From Sipunculus nudus (Eukaryota; Annelida; Sipuncula; Golfingiida; Sipunculidae), in assembly GCA_026874595.1 (NCBI GenBank), contig CM049322.1, positions 56,544,386 through 56,608,385 of the forward strand: DNA of 64,000 bases. Reading direction: 5' to 3'. Below, one piece after another: positions 1-12,420 of this stretch; the stretch's first letter is position 1; each line of letters opens with the position of its first letter. Made by a program: the position numbers and the translations under genes. Under the pieces are notes generated by a model. That model saw only the letters and a program-made list of their open reading frames with translations, had not been told where the DNA came from and did not search any database.

Positions 1-149
1 GCAACAGAGGTAGAGTGCGGAAACTCTACCTATTTTTTCCCATGACATGGGTATCTTGACAAATGTTTAGTATAATACCTCAGGAAAGGGTATCCTGATA
101 ATATTTAAAAAAAATACCCCATACCGCGCTTCATAAAATTAGTTTACGC

Positions 150-311
150 TATTGCCGGTAGACGTCCACACTGGTGATTTCTTAAATCGTCAGTTCGTCA
201 CGTGCCATTGTCACATGATACAAGCCGCGCGCACCACAATGCAGACGATGGAAAGAACACGCGTACAACTACAACTTACAGGAGCTGCAGAAGCAAGTAA
301 CTAGTATTCTG
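150..311 (+). promoter_or_regulatory. Putative promoter and non-coding first exon of gene 1
   Basis: A relatively GC-rich stretch contains a perfect E-box CACGTG at 199-204 and a second E-box-like GTCACATGAT at 210-219, the kind of site bound by USF/MYC/MITF-TFE factors. It runs into an exon-like segment ending at 311 with a strong donor (CTG|GTAAGTATT). The next acceptor is at 549-550, immediately before the ATG at 551. The frame entering the ATG is open back to about 223 but has no in-frame ATG, so I treat this exon as 5' UTR. The transcription start is not visible directly. Confidence 0.45.
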
Positions 312-550
312 GTAAGTATTGAATGAAATATGAATTTTTCTTGAAAAATACAAATGTTGGTGGCAGTTTTTCATTATTATGAACTGCGATTACTACCGTG
401 CCTCATATTATATTAATTATTATAAACGTGTGGTGCCGGCTTAACAATAACATATCTCCCGCCGATCTTGATTCCTAGTATTGGTTTTGCTTATTATTTC
501 ACTATAAAGATCATCAGAAACTTATTATTTCAAATTGGAATTTTTCATAG

Positions 551-1034
551 ATGGCTCCAATAAATAAAGATTCAGATGGATTGGTTTCTTGGTTCAGTTC
601 AGAGTGGGCCAGGGAATTGAAGATGGCGGCACCTGCGTCATTTCCGGTTGGGAACACCAAGGCCTCCCCCCTCCCGGGTAAAATATTAAAAAGTCGTCAG
701 ACAAAGCCCGCTTCTGAAAGGGAAGATAAAAACCCCAGTCACTCTTTATAAACACACACATAAACACACAGACATGGTCTTTTGTATCAGTTTTTACAAG
801 GCCTGCATGGGCAGTTTACTTGGTCTACAGTTTAAGAATTATTATTTATTTTAGGCTGTCATTAAAGACCAGAAAAAAATTAAGATCACAGGTACACCCT
901 GTTATATCAGTTGACAATTTTCCTAATAATAAAAAAAAGAAGTAAAAATTTATTTATTTATTTATTGTCTCTGTGACACATTTTAAATATAACTAGTATG
1001 TATAGGATTTAAAAGTATTATATTATATTTGCAG

Positions 1035-1089
<55 letters not shown>

Positions 1090-4000
1090 TAAACCAGGTT
1101 TAGATTTATTTCAAAATGCAGTCACGGTCTTTAATTCTTATTATTAATATATTTCATTTCCAATATGTGAAAATGATTATGTGATTTTTTTGGGGGGGGG
1201 GGGGGGGGAGGGGTGTTTACATTGACCATCCCACCTTACTAAAAATGGGGGGGGGGGGGGGGATATCCCTACCTCCCAATCCCAACTATATTGCAGTGTT
1301 AGGAATACCAGGTGCCTAGGTGCACAGATGCACCTGAAAACAGTATTGTGCACCCACTGTATCACTGCAAGGTGCACAATGTGGCTAGGACATAAATGCA
1401 GGACCATTAGGCACATTCACATCTGACAGTCCAGGTGATCAAACAAGGACATTTAAACAGTAAAACATGATGTCACACTAGACACTACATGTATATAGAT
1501 CCATTGATCAGAGCTTTTATTTTTTAAGGATATTATTCAAGGTTCCATTCTGTCCGCTTATTTTTCACTGCACTGAAATATGTGTATAAATTATAATATA
1601 GCCATAATAAAAATAACTAATGACAATGTTTTTGTTCATCTTGAAATTACTTTTATGCTCCCAGTTGTACAAGCTGTGGTGCACAGGTGCACCTTACCAT
1701 AAAAAAGTATTTTGTACACTGTATTGATGCTTCTGAAAAAAAACATAGTAATGATTTAAAACATGTGCATAGTAATTAGTATAAATAAGTTGATAACCTC
1801 TGTGTTTGGTACTCTCAAACCTTTCAGAGTAAAAATCTCAGTATTAGCACAGGATTGACATATCATGCAGCAGTTGTCAATGGTTCTTTTAATTTAAGCA
1901 GGAACTGGCTGTAATATACAGAAACATGGACGACCTGATAGTTGGATGCAGATAAGGCATAGCCAGTTCCTGGGAAAGGTTGCAGAACAAAATGATCAAG
2001 ACAGAATCCTACAGCCTCAACAACAACATTGCATACAAAAAAGATTGGATACAACCTGGGGAACTTCCCCAATATACCTAGGAAATTATGTAAGTTTAAA
2101 TTTCAGCTTATAATGATAATGTATTGTATTTTTTGGCTAATTTTATAAGTCATTTGAGCTATAGCAGTGACCTTTTGTCAGTCATTATCTTTAGCTTATT
2201 GATTTTTTTATGATGTGCCCCCACCCCCCTTCCAAAAAGAAATTCTTCTTGGAAAGAGGCAGTCCACCTACCTGTGAGACCATGTTGTCAAGGTCTGATC
2301 AGCTGTCCTGGCAATCACCCATATACCACCACCACCCCTCCCCACCTCCAAATTTTGTTCTTGTGTCTAATTTACTTGCAGCAAAACAAATTCAGGTATT
2401 TTTATGAGAAAAAACTGTTTTAATTGTTTACATAGCAATCATACACAGTTTACACAGGTTTTCAATACTTATAGAGTGAATTTTTTTATTGTTAAATTTA
2501 TATATCTTTATGACTATTGTTACATTTATGTTTGTTTTTAGTCTTAAAAATGTTTTATAATAATAAAAAATGCTTTTGTATTAATTTTAACATAGGTCAG
2601 ATATGTAAAGTTATCCAGCTTTATCTGCATTGCTGAATATATTCTTCTTAATGGATTCTCCACTTATTTCAGTTACTACATGGTGTAATGTTAACATAAG
2701 GCCTTGATTCTAGATGCTTATCTGTAATAATGGATATTTCTTCAACCTGATTTGTAAGGTACACCTAAGTGAATATTTAGCTCCACTTACTGTATGTCCA
2801 TAGTATGATGATCTGTTTGTCTGTTAACAGGGCACAAACCATATCGCTTTGACCTGGAAATTTATAACTTAACATCTAGGTAGGTCTTTGCAATATCACA
2901 TACCAAATTAAGTCATTGTAACCTATGTTCTGTAAGTTATGTGCTTTTGTGTGTTTTGACGACTTATTTCAGGCTTTAAAAGCACAAGTCTTGCATTCAT
3001 CTCAAAATGGATAAAAGGTCATTCATTATCTGCACATATATCCATATCACAATTAAAATATTAGGAAAATCAGCCCAGCCAATTCTTTAGGACTGTTGCT
3101 GATACAATTGCAAATTAATAATATTTTGTGCTGTTGATGTATGAAATTCATTGATATGCAGTTTGGATGGTATTGATTTGTCTGAAAATTTGTGAACATA
3201 TCATGGATCATAGATAGCCCTTTCACTTATGCAAAATTGGTACCACCATGATCACCACCATATATATTTTCTTTATTTTTATGCATTATTAATGATATGA
3301 TTGCAAACCTAAAAAATCAGGGTTGATATGTCTCAATATCAATTCAGCTTAGCAAACAACTTTTTATATTTGTCCAGCACAAGTTGAAAAAACATGCATC
3401 ACTTATGTGCATCCTTCCACTTAACTGCTGCAGACACAATTGCAAAAAATTGCTAAAATGGCAGCAATCTAAGTCTAAGGATGTATCTGTATCACAGAGC
3501 AGCTGAGTGTCATGACCTGTATGTCACTTGTTTAATTTCATTTAACAGATTAAGCATAAATCATGATACTTTAGTTTGTCTCCTCATTTTTCAATACATT
3601 TACAGAGTTCCATGTTTTCCATGCATCAGGTATATTCATCTGCAAAGTACATGCTAGAATGTATACAAATATTCTTTTAAACTACTTCAGCTGAGTGCCT
3701 TGGATCATGGGTCCCTTTTTTAAACACCAGAAGATAATTGTTGATAAATTTCAATATTCTGATATACTGGTAATTAGAATATGATGATAATTAACATATT
3801 TAACCTGCCTTCAAGTATATTGTTATACTAGGGCATATTAATTTTTAGATGGGCTCATTGAGTGCTCTATGTAAAAGCTCTATGTAAAATTGGGTATAAC
3901 TTAAAACAGCAAGGATAATAAGTGGTGTGGTCTTTGTTCTATTTAGCAGATTCCTGAAGTTAGGATGCAAAAGCAGATTGAAGTGAATTTAAAACTTCCG

Positions 4001-7000
4001 AAAAAATTGCAGCAACACATGATTGGTCAAGTACACCAAGCACACCAGATGCAGGAACTTCAAGATTACTACAAGTTATAGGTGTTTCCTTCATTAAATC
4101 ATTTAGTTTGGTATCCACACTCCAGGTAGAAAACATATTATCCTACCTATCTATGTGATGTTTTATGACTGTGACTTTCCCAAGGCACATATAAATTAGC
4201 ACCAGAAAATTAGTAAATTAGTTCATTGTTTGTCTAGAATTTAATTTAAGGAAAGCGATTTGGATCGGACTTTTATCCCCCCCCCCCAAAAAAAAAAAAT
4301 TATTACACATATTTCAAGTGTGGTTTAAGAATTTGGCAACTTCTTGGAAATGAAATGAATGTTTAGTGGGCATTAATAATGTACAAAAATATAAATAAGG
4401 TAAATTATTTAATATATATAATGTAGAAATGAGGACTACTTTTGAATTAATTTAGTCTAAACATAAGACATTACCATTTTTAATCCACACACAACTGTAT
4501 AAATCAATGATAATATGAAATTATATATTTTAATATTACAGATGAAGTGTTTGAACCAGCATTTTAACGCCCTCTTAGCAGAAGAAGAGAAGTTTGTCAT
4601 GATGACAGAAAAGAATGTAATGTACAACTTTGATTGTATTCATCTCAGTTGACGTTTGGTCAACCGTGAAGTTATAGTATTATAACTTCATAGTTCAAAC
4701 TATGACCCTTTGTCATCTGTCCCAGCACTGCCCAAAAGTAGGTCACTCAAACAAGCATCTCCAGTTCACACAGGGCTATAACATGCAGTCAGTGTTGGTA
4801 GAGGCAGACATATTATATTTCTTGTTTAGCAAAAAAAAAATATGAAGAGTGCCATTTACATAGTACCATAACTTAGTAACTGTGGAAATATATTGTTCTT
4901 AGGTCACTTGAAATAGTGACAACGGGTATCCAGGCAGAAGTGATGGCATTTCAAAAGCCAAACTTTGATGAGACAAACACAACTGAAGGGTTGAAGAATT
5001 TTAATATTAAACAACTCTGCACAATATATATTAAGCACATATCTGGGGCTTTTGGAATCCTCATTTTAAGAAATTTGGTACTGTAAATTTCTGTATATAC
5101 TGTATATTTCATAATATTACACATATAAACATAAAATCCCATCATTTCCACATGTTCCTGCTGTTTAGCCCATACAGCAGAGACTTGTGATGACCATTTG
5201 CACTTGATACAACTAATTGTTTCTCCTCAGATAAATGCCAGTTCTGCTAACTTCACAACCTTAACATTTAAGCCTTTGACTGTCAGACAGTTACCAGGTA
5301 GTTTGAACCTCTACCTTCAGCACAAATTGCCACTTTATCTCCAACAAGCTCTAATTACTTGTTGCTGCTGCACATACTAATGTATCAGGGCTACAGCCAG
5401 ACTCCGATACTGTGCAGTGTTTGGTCGCATGACCCAGATATGGCACATGACATCACTGTCTGTGATGTACATCATGGCCCTGCCTTTTTTTTTACCTTGG
5501 TCAGGCCTTACAGCAGTGGTCAGTGGTGATACTTACAAAGTCACTATCCTTGCTGGGCTGGTTCACTTGCTCAGCAACAATTTGCACCAGTACAGCTTAT
5601 GTGGTATGTTCAATTGTTCATTGGCAGCATTTGCTAATAATTCTTTTATTTGAACTCTACAAAAAAGCCATAAGTTCCCCTTGACATTATCTCTATATGT
5701 AAAACTTCAGAGATTAAGGATGTTTCAGACCTTTTGGCATACTTTGACAACAGCAACCAACAGTGAAACTTTGAAAAGTCACTGATTTTTAGGTACCAGG
5801 TGAAAGTCGGCATTTAAAAATAGCTATGTATTTTATTATTTCTAACATTAGGCCTTCACATATCAGTTATTATCAGGTAAATGTTGTAATTTTTAGCTCA
5901 ACTGACTATGGGTCAACAGAGCTAAAGTTTATAATTTACTAGTAAAAGCCTAAAAGACACATTAACAATAATTTAAAACAAGTATAAAACAAGCAAAACA
6001 AGAACAGATCATGTCCCCATCATAAAGTGAGTGGAGGAAGTGGTACATATACTTCAGGTGTGTGAGGCCCAACACATTCACTGTTTGATGGAGCATGGTG
6101 ATACACTGATCCCTCCTTAATATTTATAACTAAAAAACACACTAAACAATAATTTGAAACAAGTATAAAACAGGCAAAACAAGAACAGATCATGTCCCTA
6201 TCATATAGTGAGTGGAGGAAGTGGTACATATACTTCGGGTGTGTGAGGCCCACCACATTCACTGTTTGATGGAGCATGGTGATACACTGATCCCTCCTTA
6301 ATATTTATAACTAAAAAACACACTGAACAATAATTTGAAACAAATATAAAACAAGCAAAACAAGAACAGATCATGTCCCTATCATATAGTGAGTGGAGGA
6401 AGTGGTACATATACTTCGGGTGTGTGAGGCCCACCACATTCACTGTTTGATGGAGCATGGTGATACACTGATCCCTCCTTAATATTTATAACTAAAAAAC
6501 ACACTTAACAGTAATTTGAAACAAGTATAAAACAAGAAAAACAAGAACAGATCATGTCCCTATCATATAGTGAGTGGAGGAAGTGGTACATATACTTCGG
6601 GTGTGTGAGGCCCACCACATTCACTGTTTGATGGAGCATGGTGATACACTGATCCCTCCTTAATATTTATAACTAAAAAACACACTAAACAGTAATTTGA
6701 AACAAGTATAAAACAAGCAAAACAAGAACAGATCATGTCCCTATCATATAGTGAGTGGAGGAAGTGGTACATATACTTCGGGTGTGTGAGGCCCACCACA
6801 TTCACTGTTTGATGGAGCATGGTGATACAGTGATCCCTCCTTAATATTTATAACTAAAAAAACACACTAAACAATAATTTAAATCAACTATAAAACATGC
6901 AAAACAAGAACAGATCGTGTCCCTATCATATAGTGAGTGGAGGAAGTGGTACATATACTTCGGGTGTGTGAGGCCCACCACATTCACTGTTTGATGGAGC

Positions 7001-8107
7001 ATGGTGATACACTGATCCCTCCTTAATATTTATAACTAAAAAACACACTAAACCATAATTTGAAACAAGTATAAAACAAGCAAAACAAGAACAGATCATG
7101 TCCCTATCATATAGTGAGTGGAGGAAGTGGTACATATACTTCGGGTGTGTGAGGCCCACCACATTCACTGTTTGATGGAGCATGGTGATACACTGATCCC
7201 TCCTTAATATTTATAACTAAAAACACACTAAACAATAATTTGAAACAAGTATAAAACAGGCAAAACAAGAACAGATCATGTCCCTATCATATAGGGAGTG
7301 AAGGCAGAGGCACATATACTTTGTACTGTTGTGTAATTCAACATCACTTTATATATTTCATTCAGTTATAATTAATTTTTATTTTTGGCATTTTTGAGGA
7401 ACATGTTTAATTTAAGTGCCATAGATATTATTCAGCACATATAAACTATATACTTTATACAGTACATTATGAAAATGTTATCCTATAGACAGATTGTCTT
7501 GAAAAGCAGTGGCAGGTAGTATTCATTTGAACCGAATGTAACTGTATGGTTAAGTTAAGGAAGTGTCAGTGTCATTCAGATCTATTGTGTATTGCTGTTT
7601 GAATTATTTTTTTTTTACTGAGGAGGGGCTGGAATTAGCTTACCAACTGCTACCTGTCCTTTTTGGGAGGATGTAAAGGTTTTTGTTGTAAAGAAACGTG
7701 AGATAAGTTCAAGTAATGAAAGCTCAGTTGATAAAACCTGTAATTTCAACTTGTGTAACAATTACTTCACTTCAAGAAATAAATCATATAAAATGTATGA
7801 AGTTCTTAAATAAACCCAACAATTCATGCTCAAAGGAATGTTATAATAGTAGGATTATAAAAAAAAATAAATCATCCTCATTAACATATTTTTAAAAAAA
7901 GGATACAATAAATATTTTCAGCAAGATTATAAGACCAGGAATTATTACAATTTCCATGGAAATATATAGATATGACCAACAATTAAGAGTCATTAAATGA
8001 ATAGGTGATCTTTGATCTTGTTTTCAGGCTGCCACTCCACATCCGTCTATAATCAAGACGAGTATCACGTTCCAGGTCAGACTGGATGGGATGAACATCC
8101 TGAGTGA
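551..8107 (+). CDS. Spliced gene of unknown function (gene 1), about 245 aa
   Basis: I do not recognise this protein. The model rests on coding-like open exons with GT-AG borders and matching phases: 551-677 (phase 1 out), 1902-2089 (phase 0), 2195-2395 (0), 4542-4616 (0), 5231-5297 (1) and 8028-8107 ending in TGA; total 738 nt. The N-terminus reads MAPINKDSDG, a glutamine-rich patch (RILQPQQQHC) lies in exon 2, a Pro/His patch (YHHHPSPPP) in exon 3, and the C-terminus ends GWDEHPE. Another exon, 3950-4081, is also phase 0 and coding-like (QMQELQDYYKL) but its last codon is TAG, directly followed by GTGTTT. It may be an alternative last exon (215-aa isoform) or an exon with a nonsense base. 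AATAAA lies at 8263-8268. The last intron holds a satellite array. Exons could be missing between 5297 and 8028. Confidence 0.6.
1033..1087. repeat. (TA)n microsatellite
   Basis: Nearly pure TA dinucleotide run of about 55 bp in intron 1 of gene 1. Confidence 0.95.
1187..1262. repeat. G-run repeat fragment of a dispersed family
   Basis: Two long G runs (about 1192-1208 and 1248-1261) flank a short spacer containing GTTTACATTGACC. The same arrangement in reverse complement occurs near 46484-46575 (CCC runs around GGTCAATGTAATCATC), so this is a truncated copy of a dispersed repeat rather than a simple homopolymer. Confidence 0.55.
5950..7320. repeat. 181-bp satellite array, about 7.5 copies
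   Basis: The segment ACAGATCATGTCC recurs at 6004, 6185, 6366, 6547, 6728, 6909 (one base changed), 7091 and 7271, a period of 180-182 bp. Copies differ by only a few substitutions; the first and last are more diverged or truncated. The minus strand of each monomer is open for about 85 codons, but the period is not a multiple of three and the frame closes in every monomer, so it does not form a long repeat protein. The array lies in the large last intron of gene 1. Confidence 0.97.
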
Positions 8108-8262
8108 ACTCGACTAAATTTAGATATGCAGTGGAGGCCAGGTTCTCTAAGACATGTCTACTATAACTGAAAAATTAGTCATGGGACATAATGTCCAGGT
8201 GCCAAAGGGTGCCATGTCCTGGGCAACAGAATTCAAGTTAGTGTGAAAAGAACTATCTAACA

Positions 8263-8268
8263 AATAAA
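8263..8268 (+). terminator. Polyadenylation signal of gene 1
   Basis: AATAAA about 155 nt downstream of the TGA at 8105-8107 in the last exon; the first canonical hexamer after the stop. Confidence 0.5.
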
Positions 8269-8602
8269 ATGTAGAAGTACTGCTTGTGTAACTGAGCAGT
8301 TCTGTTGTGCCATGCAACAAAGATTAATAATATGAGATATGAGGACCCTTCCACAATTGTTATCATCCATTTAAGATGTAGCAATACACGTGACATTCTT
8401 TGTATATAATGCGTTGTATAGATGGATGGATATGAGCACTATATTTTTAATGACTGATGAGTTTTCTCATTCTTGTTTTTTTCAGTGATTTGTCCATATC
8501 CCTATATCACTGTGTAATGTATATATTTACATCTAAATGGATAAATCAGTGTATGAACTTTTTTTCATTTACAAACAGTATCATTTGCTTGATTAATAAT
8601 TT

Positions 8603-8829
8603 AAGGTATTTAAAAATACCTTATTAAATGTAAGGGTATTTTAAGTGTCCAAATACGAATACCCTTTTAAAGGTATTTTGAAATACCCTTTTATAAAATA
8701 CCTTGTTAAAGATATTTTTGAAATACCTTTTATAAGGTATTTTATAAAGGGTAATTCAAAATACCTTAGAAAGGGTATTCGTATTTGGACACTTAAAATA
8801 CCCTTTTCATACCTATTAAAATACCTTTT
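8603..8829. repeat. Long palindromic (hairpin) element rich in GGTATTTT
   Basis: A perfect 34-bp inverted repeat pairs 8634-8667 with 8770-8803. The intervening DNA and the outer flanks are themselves made of AAGGTATTTT/AAAATACCTT words that can also pair, so the whole about 225-bp segment folds into one long hairpin. This is typical of a foldback or MITE-type element. No flanking target duplication was clear. Confidence 0.85.
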
Positions 8830-8837
8830 CTTCTAAC

Positions 8838-9785
8838 AGTGTATGGTTTCAGGACGGTCCCACCGTCGCCACAGAGAAAAGTTTCGAGCGAGGTAACTCT
8901 AAACAAAACTAACGGATCTGTATCAAACGTGACATGTACAGAGATGTGGGAAAGACGACGAAGCCTGTTTAAATTAGGTCATGACCGTAACCAGTTGAAT
9001 AACCTTGACATTGAAAAGGTCAAGTTTTGGTGACAGTCACACAAAATCTTAAATATCTCAAGATAGGCTGAATGGATTGGTCTAAAAATCCTGTTGATCA
9101 AAGGTTTTGTCTTGTGCGGAATAATCAACTATATTTTCAATATTTGGTGAAAAAAATAATAAAAAAAACTCATCATATTACTCATGTGCATGGTTGTATG
9201 GTTCTGAAAATCAAAATGAAAGATACAAGATAGTAAATTGTCGGATGAATTCGTAAGTTATCGGATGAGTTCGTAAGTTGTCGGATGAGTTCCATTACTG
9301 CTCTAAAAACAGTGACTTGATCTTGATCGTCAAGGTTGAATCAGCAGAAATCTAGGAAATGAATTGTGAATCTATAACTTTTGAAGCAATGCATGTTTTT
9401 TCTTCAAATTCGACATAAAACGGTTTACAAAAAGGTTAAAATGAGGAAACTAACTCTCGCTTCAAGGTCAAATCTGCTTTTTTTAAATTTTAAAGTACCA
9501 AGTTTTTTGCTAAAAAATTGACACACCAATTGTTTCCACCATGAGCTTGGACACGTTTGAAATTATGCGGCCTTGACCTTCGTCTTCAAGGTAAATCAGC
9601 GAAAACATATACTATTAGGATTTTTGTTAATCCCGTTTCTTTTGTAGCAGTGCATATTTTTAAATAAAGCTTGAGGCACATATTGTTTAAACCAAGTCTT
9701 TGGACAAGTTGTACAATTGACCTTGGTGACACTAAGCTTGTTTTAAAGGTATGCCCATTTGGGGATACTACGGCATCTCTGTTCA
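8838..9785. repeat. Repeat-derived intergenic stretch with a 3x21-bp tandem
   Basis: No credible gene. The stretch holds several AAGGTCAAG-type words (for example around 9015 and 9460-9590), resembling the dispersed family seen at 27-29 kb. A short tandem occurs at about 9239-9295, where a unit close to TCGGATGAGTTCGTAAGTTG appears nearly three times. Confidence 0.5.
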
Positions 9786-10090
9786 GGAGCGTGATGGGGG
9801 GGGGGGGGTATATATCTCCCCCCCCCCACACACACACACACTCACAGACACACACTATTCAGAGAACATTATTTATATATTACAAATGAAATATAGTAAT
9901 AAATAAAATTATAGACGTTGGTTTCATTTATGAGTTTACTATAAGAAATATTATATCTAATCCTTGTTTAGAATTAACATAAACTGGAAACGAAATACCT
10001 TATTTTCTAAAACCTTATACTTAAATGAAATATATTTGAAATGTGAATAAGTAAATATATATGGAATGTGTCATACAGACGCTAAAAAGG

Positions 10091-10121
<31 letters not shown>

Positions 10122-10125
10122 TTGT
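9786..10125. repeat. Dispersed repeat copy with G/C runs and (TA)n(TG)n
   Basis: A G run followed by TATATATCT and a C run, then (CA)n, then an AT-rich body with CCTTGTTTAGAATT, ending in (TA)n(TG)n near 10090-10122. The body aligns by eye with 46566-46745 (shared CAGAGAA, ATTACAAAT, TTATATCTAA and CCTTGTTTAGAATT in the same order). The sequence just after it (CATCCCCC...GGAAGA.AAATTGA.GCCAC) recurs near 47622-47656. This is a dispersed repeat family. Confidence 0.7.
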
Positions 10126-10359
10126 GTCGTTTACGAGTCATCCCCCACCCCCACTCTGGAAGACAAATTGACGCCACGGTCTCCGATGCCAGAAATTCCA
10201 GTAACATTTAAAATGCCTACCGGCTTAAAATTGTTACTGCAAATACCAGCTGCTTCAGCGTGAGTAGTTTTCAGGGGATTACTTTAAGTCACTATACTAT
10301 AAAAGATCCAATAGTCCCATTAACAAGGATGCTGTTTACTTTGAGCTGAGACAGAAAAT

Positions 10360-11760
10360 TTTCTAGTTATATCTCGCTTACCAAAATATGTAAGAATATC
10401 CCCGCTTCTAGGAACGTGAACTCGAGTTCATGATCGAAAATTGCTGCTTTTCAAATTTCAAACTAATCAAATTAAACAAAATTCATAAGTCCCTGCAAGC
10501 ATACTTCATAAAAATCATTTTTGAAAACTTGAACAAAGGCTACCTAAGAATCATTTTTGTGCAATGTTACATAAATTGAACACCATTTTTGCAGGAGACT
10601 ATTGCAGCCCTCAATTTGAAATAGGCTTACCAATGGCCTCAAGACCAACTTAAAGCTTTCTATGACTCTACCAAAAATCAATGAACCCAACCTATTCTTA
10701 TAAAATAGAAAAAAACCCTATCCTAGAATATTCTTGTGAAAAAATTAAACCATTCAGCTTGACAGTTTCATCATGAAACATATTTAAACGAAAGTGGCTA
10801 AAAATACAGGGTTTCCGACTGTAAACAGGTCGATGTAGGTGGCTCACAAAAACTGCAATTTCAAATGTGTCATGAGACCAACATTTGCACAAAATTTAGT
10901 GATCCTAGCTCCTATATAGTTTCTAAGATTATGTTAGTATGCTTACTTGCCAAATGAATAATTTCGATTTCTTGAATCTCGGCCAAAATTCATCAAACCG
11001 AAACCATTTGAACAAACTTGAGAGAGCTGGTCTCTGGGATCATTTCTGTGAAATATTGAATCATTTGGCGGAGCGATTTCAGAGAAGATATTCAAATTTT
11101 TTTTAGCTTTCCCCCATAAACTGTGAGTTAATGCAAATGGCGCCACAAACCACTCAATCCCACGTAATCTGATATGTGACAGATTATTGCATAAAATTTG
11201 GGGATGCTAGCTCCTGCTATTCCTGAGAAATTATTGATTAGTGTTTTGATGACCGATGACCCTGTACAGAAAAAGGTCGATGCAGGTGGGGCCACCAATA
11301 CCTCAATATCAAATATGACTCATGTGACCAACATTTGCATAAAATTTGGTGATGATAGCTCCAGCCGTTTCTGATACAGTAATTTTAGTATCCTTTTTTT
11401 GGCCAAATGACTAAGTTCAGCTTCCTGTAACTCGGCCAAAATTTCACTGAACTGGAACCATTCGAACAAACCAGAGAAAAGATTATTTCAGGGATTATTT
11501 CTGTAAAATATTGAATAATTTGGCTTGACAGTTTCCGGGAAGAAGATTTTTAAAGTTTTTAAGCTTTTCCCCTATAAAATCTAAGTAAATACAGATAGCC
11601 AAAAAATGAGCAAAATCCGATAGAGTTTTTTAGATGACTGATTTTTTGCATAAAGTTTGGTGATGCTAACTCCTGCCGTATTTGAGATAGCATGGCTAAA
11701 TTTACAGACGACGGACGCCGCGAGAAGGCGCAACATCGCATAAGCTCACAGGCTCACTAC
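10360..11760. repeat. Diverged tandem/dispersed repeat block
   Basis: Two diverged units about 450 bp apart share the order GCCAAATGA..AA.TTC, TCGGCCAAAATT, GAACCATT.GAACAAAC, AAATATTGAAT.ATTTGGC and AGCTTTCCCC (starting near 10948 and 11400). Phrases such as AAAATTTGGTGATG.TAGCTCC recur between them. The block ends in a segment with GACGGACGCCGCGAGAAGGCG and CATAAGCTCAC at 11711-11752. No gene is seen. Confidence 0.6.
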
Positions 11761-12119
11761 AAAAAAAAAGATGTTTATTGTCCCCATTCACAAACTATGT
11801 TTATCGTGACACCCCAACGTGTTTTTCCTCACACCAACCACACATTTTAAATTGGCGAAAAGGTTTGATTTCTCTTAAAATATCACTCATTGTTACGGTA
11901 GGTTTTTGTTACATAGCCAAGTAAATGGTGCCGAACTGTATCGAGGTCTCACCACGCAACGTTAAATTTTATTCATAATACACGGTACTAAATCTCAATT
12001 GACAAATATCTAAATAATAAATACTGAATATTACTTTAAATTATCTCCTTAAACAAAGGCTATGACCCATTATATTTGATATTTAAGTGGATTTGAAATG
12101 AGATTAATCAACATATACT

Positions 12120-12420
12120 TTGTTGGCCCACAAGGCTTCGCTTGATAGAGTGCCAACTTGGGTCTAGTCAATTAATACCCTTTAATAATAAAAAATAAAA
12201 ATAAAAAAATAAAAACGAATCCAATAGGGTTCAGATTCGCGTTTTTTAGCCGCCGCAACCTTTTTTTAAAGGTTGCAGACCATTTTCTTGCGGCCTGGAC
12301 CCCCCCTACCGGATCGTGAGACATTTTTTTAAGGATTAGTCATTGGCCCTCATTGGTTGGACTCCTTTCCTTAATCCTGGTTCCGCTCACTGGAGGTCTT
12401 GATTTTGAAGATTCAATTTT
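12120..12420. other. Cluster of consecutive stem-loops, non-coding
   Basis: Three neighbouring short inverted repeats: CGAATC...GATTCG around 12216-12240, GCAACCTTT...AAAGGTTGC around 12256-12277, and AGGATTA...TAATCCT around 12341-12378. A similar order of hairpins can come from a transposon end or a structured RNA; nothing identifies a known RNA family. Confidence 0.35.

Noticed and set aside
6020-7183. A family of four or more 85-codon genes repeated on the minus strand
   Set aside because: They are the same frame in copies of a 181-bp satellite; the period is not divisible by three, there is no start context, and the frames overlap each other.
5950-7320. CRISPR array
   Set aside because: Direct repeats of 181 bp without unique spacers, in a eukaryotic intron with no cas genes; this is a satellite.
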